Source: Bryoerythrophyllum caledonicum
Lineage: Eukaryota; Streptophyta; Bryopsida; Pottiales; Pottiaceae
Assembly: GCA_963971425.1 (NCBI GenBank)
Contig: OZ020523.1
Location: forward strand, 20,441,105-20,505,104
Reading direction: 5' to 3'
Length of the DNA: 64,000 bases
The notes under the pieces were generated by a model that was not told the origin of the DNA, searched no databases, and saw nothing but the letters and a program-made list of their open reading frames with translations. How positions within the stretch are numbered: position 1 is the first letter of the stretch; each line of letters starts with the position of its first letter. The position numbers were made by a program, and so were the translations under genes. Shown piece by piece: positions 60,066-64,000 of the stretch.

Positions 60066-62353
60066 TTACATTCCTCTCACATCCCCTAATCGCCTATCAA
60101 TCTCTTCAAGTCTCTTTCTAATACGTCTATCAAAAGTAAATCTTCTGAGCAATGGTATCTTAGAACACAAAAAATCTGGGCATTTCAAAATCAAGCCTAA
60201 AACATAGCAATCCCCCATACAAACTAAAAGAAAAGGAAGCCCTATCATCAACAATAGACATTTCGGAATATTCTTGGTGAAACTAAATTGATAAATATTG
60301 CGCACTATTGGGTTCTTGTAAAATACAAGTCTTGCCAATCGAATGAGGAACCCACCAATTCCAAGGAGACGAAAGAACCACCCTATGATAGATGGACTGA
60401 AAAGAAGATCAGACTGATGAAACAAATGCTCATTCCGAATTGCCACAATAGAAGCCGTTGCATATGAGATGATGATTGATCCAATTGCAACTTGCAGGAG
60501 ACATAAGGACAATGATATCACATGCTTTGCACGATTGAGCTCACTTATTACTCCCTCTTGAGGCATGGGAAGAGATGATACCACCGCAAACATCACAGAG
60601 GCCATGGCAAGATAAAATGCCACAGAATTGCTCACCATGAACACCTTAATAAGTGGCTCGTTCGTTTTCACAAATCCTGATTCGGAATCAAAGCTCAAAG
60701 GAGGTTGCAAAGGTCCAACATATGATGTGGCAGCCACCAATGTTCCTACTATAGAAAGCGCATTGCCAGCTTGACCCAATGCAAGTTTTTTATCTGTTGA
60801 GTCTTTCACCACCGTGTCATACCACCAACTTTGATAAGTTGCATCAATAGTTGGACCAATAGTTGGTACCTTATTGTCTTTGTCGGTTTGCCCCAAGTCA
60901 ACACCAGCTTGTAGTAACATCAATATACATGCTTTCCTTTCCACATTAGACCTTTCATTTGATGAAATGTCTAGGTTATTGCCACTTAAAGCATGCGTGT
61001 CATTGGAGCTGTTCTGTTGCACAATGTTAGGGCCGTTGAGATTTTCACGACAAGTAGATGATGAAGGATGTGGTCTATAAATTGTATAACTCCCTATCAA
61101 TTTCATTCTTGCATCAATAACATCTTCGACCGTTAAAGAACAATATCCAAGGAGTTGAGACAACAATATTGTTGGATCTGCAGCATGATGGAGCAATGAT
61201 CTTCCATTTGAGTCGGTAATCATAGGATCATGGTTTATCTCCAACAATGATTGCAAGCATGTTTGATTTCCAGTTGATGCTGCAAGGAAGAGCATTGAGT
61301 TGAATGCCACTTGATCTCTTTTCATCACATTTGATAAATCTTTCTGCAAAACATAAAGCATGTAAAATTGAATGACAACCAATTCAAAATAGAGAAGCCT
61401 CAAGTCAGTTAAACAATGTGTAATGTAGAACCTTGTATATTGAATACAAAAAGATTTCATTAGAAATGTTAGTCAACATCAAAAACTCCAAGAACCTATG
61501 TCAAAACTATTTGTTCATTGTCATACTACAGTCACAAACTTCATATGTCAGAATTCCAATGAAAATCAACATGGTGCTACAAATTGTTTCAATAGTTAGT
61601 TATACTAGTATTTAATTTAAAAATATTGCATATTTCCAAAACGACTAAGTTTATATTTTTAGAATTCAACTTTTTTGTAAGATACCAAAGCACAGATGCT
61701 GACCTAGATTCATACAACTCCAAAAATCTAGTGTAGAATTAAGAATTCAAAATGCAAACCTTATCATTATTTTCTATAAAAAGTGTTGCAATATAAACAA
61801 TCATTAAAAACCATATTTCTTGAAACAATTATCAAGTTTCACCTTCTTATCTTCATGCACGTCTAACATGTACTATTATTTTATTATTATATCTCCTCAA
61901 TAATAATTCCTATACAAATGAAATGCATTATGATGATTGAAATTTTGGCCTTTCAATGAAAACATATATACCAAAAATACGAATGAACTTGAGTGCGTGA
62001 AAAACATTATAGAAAAAAAAAGGACCAAATATACTTCACAAACATACCTTTTCAAGAAATTTAGACCATATCTCCTGAACCATAACCTTTTGCTTCAAAA
62101 GATATGCAACTTGATAATATAAGAAATTTGATACTTCCGAGGATTCAAATTTCTCATATTCGAAGTTGACTTTGAAATAAGTCCACGGATGAAGAATGAT
62201 ATTTCGATATAAATAGTTTCTCGTGAGAATTGTGTCAATAATTCTTTTTCCTCTTGGATTTTCTACAATTTGAATCCACTCTTTGAAGCATTCATGATTG
62301 AAAATCTGCAAAGACATCAATTGGGTCATGATATGAACAAATGACGGGAACAA
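60066..62353 (-). CDS. Ankyrin/PGG-like multi-pass membrane protein
   Basis: Terminal exon 61343-60066 (425 aa), preceded by an in-phase exon ending at 62048 (donor GTATGTT). That exon starts either at 62305 after an acceptor, or as the first exon with an ATG at 62329 or 62353. The middle carries ankyrin-like text (NSMLFLAASTGNQTCLQSLL, DSNGRSLLHHAAD), then a linker with WWYDTVV, then a PGG-type membrane region: NALSIVGTLVAATSYVGPLQ, VFMVSNSVAFYLAMASVMFA and LSLCLLQVAIGSIIISYATA, plus two more hydrophobic helices before a basic tail. Such proteins are expanded in land plants and some act in stress or immune signalling at the plasma membrane; the role here is unknown. Few ankyrin repeats are clear, so the N-terminus may be incomplete. 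Confidence 0.75.
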
Positions 62354-62523
62354 AAATTTGCTTCATTAACCTTTCAAGCACATTAACACATGTTAAGGCA
62401 TCTTGAAGGCTTAATGTTTTGTCACTTCAACATCAAATGAAATGATTTACCACATTTAGCAACTATCATAAATGAACACTTCTATGATACAATCAACAAA
62501 TGCTGTATTTAACTATTTCTGGA

Positions 62524-62772
62524 CTATGAGGTGAATTCTGGACTAAGGACTAAAAGAAAGATCCGGAGATGTGCCTCATAAATGAGAGTGAAGCGTAAAA
62601 GCCGAGGAGTTTCGTGTACTTTCCAAGCATTAAATGCATCACCAATGACACTTATGAAGGAAGAAATGGCTAGAGCGACCAAATTTGAATTTAGACAATA
62701 CGTGAGTCCGGAACATGCAGCCGGATATCTCCGGGTGAATATCAAAGTGGAAACCAGAAGAAGAACCGAGTC
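62524..62772 (-). CDS. Terminal exon of an unrecognised membrane-type protein
   Basis: Open from a good acceptor (TTTTCAG, exon from 62772) to TAG. It reads DSVLLLVSTLIFTRRYPAAC, then NLVALAISSFISVIGDAFNA and LRIFLLVLSPEFTS, about 82 residues with three hydrophobic stretches. No family recognised and no upstream exon identified, so this may be a relic. Part of it (GAACATGCA + CCGGATATCTCCGG) is repeated at 62884-62908. Confidence 0.35.
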   Translation of the reverse strand, partial: DSVLLLVSTLIFTRRYPAACSGLTYCLNSNLVALAISSFISVIGDAFNAWKVHETPRLLRFTLIYEAHLRIFLLVLSPEFTS

Positions 62773-63022
62773 CTGAAAACAGAAATTAATGGACATACGG
62801 TACATCACAAATGTGTGGTTGGGAAACATGTGGAAGGAAAAAATGGGACAGAGATGCGGACAGAAATTACTCGCAATTGATAGAACATGCAACCGGATAT
62901 CTCCGGATGAAATCAGAGTAAGAGTCCAGTACTAAACTGTTTCATTATAAGAGAGTGTCATACAAAATATGAAGGGTAGCCGTTGATAAGAGGCGCGTGT
63001 AATCTACGGAGAATCGAATCAA

Positions 63023-63475
63023 CTATTCTAATTTTAGTGCTTTACAGATGCCCTCTACCCGTCCTGTATGGTGTCTCCCATATGTTAGATAATGAACTAT
63101 AGCCTTTCTAGGATTCTTGAATGGATCTAGATCTGCAACAACAACAGATTTTGGCCACAAATAATGCCTTGTTCTAGGATTAAATGAGGCCTTCTTAAAG
63201 ATGTAGAGAAACCTAACATAGCTGGGCCTTCGAGTCTGTTTGCTGGCATAGCAAAAAAGAATATCTGATAAGATGTCTGGGGGCAATAACACTTGGGCCG
63301 CCTCCATGAGCCTATCTGGACGCATAGGAGACCAGATCCCGACATTGAAATACCGCAGTAGTATTCGAATAACATCTGCGGTGTCATCAAAGGAAGGCAG
63401 CTGCGCGGATCGGGACTTGGCCGAGTCAAGGACCTCGTCCGAGCAGAGAGGACCACGGAGAGATATGATTATGAC
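63023..63475 (-). CDS. Terminal exon of an unrecognised gene (150 aa)
   Basis: After acceptor TTTTGCAG (exon from 63475) the frame runs 150 codons to a stop. It includes PSFDDTADVIRILLRYFNVG, PDILSDILFCYASKQTRRPS and VVVADLDPFKNPRKAIVHYL. Composition is protein-like, basic and without membrane segments. The frame stays open upstream to 63718, but that part looks like intron (tandem ATTAACTTCATAGATATGAA phrases). It could belong to the same gene as the exon at 63858-64000 only if the latter's stop were bypassed, so I treat them apart. Confidence 0.5.
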   Translation of the reverse strand, partial: VIIISLRGPLCSDEVLDSAKSRSAQLPSFDDTADVIRILLRYFNVGIWSPMRPDRLMEAAQVLLPPDILSDILFCYASKQTRRPSYVRFLYIFKKASFNPRTRHYLWPKSVVVADLDPFKNPRKAIVHYLTYGRHHTGRVEGICKALKLE

Positions 63476-63857
63476 CTGCAAAATAGATGGCACGACCATA
63501 GAATTAGAAATTGAACATTGAAAAGAAGAGAAAATATGGTAGGAGGAACTGAAGTCACATCCTGGACCGGAGATCTCCAGGTGCCCCTCCCAGACCAACG
63601 TTCTGCAGTGGAAATGGTCAGACCAAGAGTTCATAGATATTAACTTCATAGATATGAACTTAATAGAGTTCATAGATATTAAGGGTGAAGTTTGGGGGCG
63701 AGACACCAACAATAACAAATAAAATGAAGGACCTCAACAAATAACGTTACTGACAAGAACATTAGTCTTCAAAATTGAAAGGTCAAAATCCGACAGACAT
63801 TCATGACGAAACATTTACAAAGCATAGAGTTAATACTATCCAGTATATTTCATTGTT

Positions 63858-64000
63858 CTAAGGCGCCGAAATTATGCCCTTCACCACGGAGCGAGCCTGA
63901 GTGGAATTTTTGTCTACTGGATCACTGGCAAACTTCAATTGATTCCGTCTAACAAAGTCGGGAACATCCTCATTTGACGCTAGTAGTCCGGAGAGCCATG
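63858..64000 (-). CDS. Partial terminal exon running off the window
   Basis: Open minus-strand frame from the window edge to TAG at 63858-63860, reading WLSGLLASNEDVPDFVRRNQ and ending ARSVVKGIISAP, at least 46 residues. It is more GC-rich than its surroundings. No family recognised. Confidence 0.4.
   Translation of the reverse strand, partial: WLSGLLASNEDVPDFVRRNQLKFASDPVDKNSTQARSVVKGIISAP

Overview
The window is nuclear DNA of a land plant. It holds TIR-NBS-LRR immune-receptor genes, nucleus-encoded plastid proteins with transit peptides (ribosomal protein bL19, ATP synthase delta) and many short GT-AG introns. GC-rich housekeeping exons sit in AT-rich spacer. The Dpy-30-type gene, the large ankyrin/PGG-like membrane protein and the Tc1-type transposon make a non-seed plant (bryophyte or lycophyte) more likely than a flowering plant, but that placement is inference.

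Layout. 0-11 kb: an intact-looking TNL receptor gene (5' end outside the window), a 607-bp tandem duplication of its 3' end, and a decayed TNL paralogue. 12.1-14.9 kb: a near-complete Tc1-like DNA transposon with about 580-bp inverted repeats and TA target duplications. 15-21 kb: AT-rich gene-free DNA with diverged interspersed repeats. 21-47 kb: a gene-dense block. In order it has a two-exon small gene of unknown function, a Dpy-30-domain protein (minus), an 11-exon CLC anion channel/exchanger, a small unknown gene (minus), pantothenate synthetase, plastid ribosomal protein bL19, a Gfo/Idh/MocA oxidoreductase, intronless plastid ATP synthase delta, and the 16-exon AP-5 zeta subunit (minus). 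47-59 kb: gene-poor DNA with simple repeats, two tiny Helitrons carrying telomere-like repeats, and more copies of the interspersed repeat. 59-64 kb: a PGG-like membrane protein gene (minus) with a degenerate partial tandem copy, then three minus-strand terminal exons of unrecognised genes, the last running off the window.

The genes do not form a pathway. The middle block is ordinary housekeeping: plastid translation and energy, pantothenate (CoA) synthesis, anion transport, endosomal trafficking. The flanks are fast-evolving receptor or membrane families amid transposon debris. The most notable items are the Tc1-type element with internally repeated inverted ends, the Helitron pair with telomeric-type cores, the recent 47-residue LRR expansion, and a repeat family that appears to derive from a spliced gene. 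Exon limits were derived by hand from reading frame, splice sites and phase continuity.
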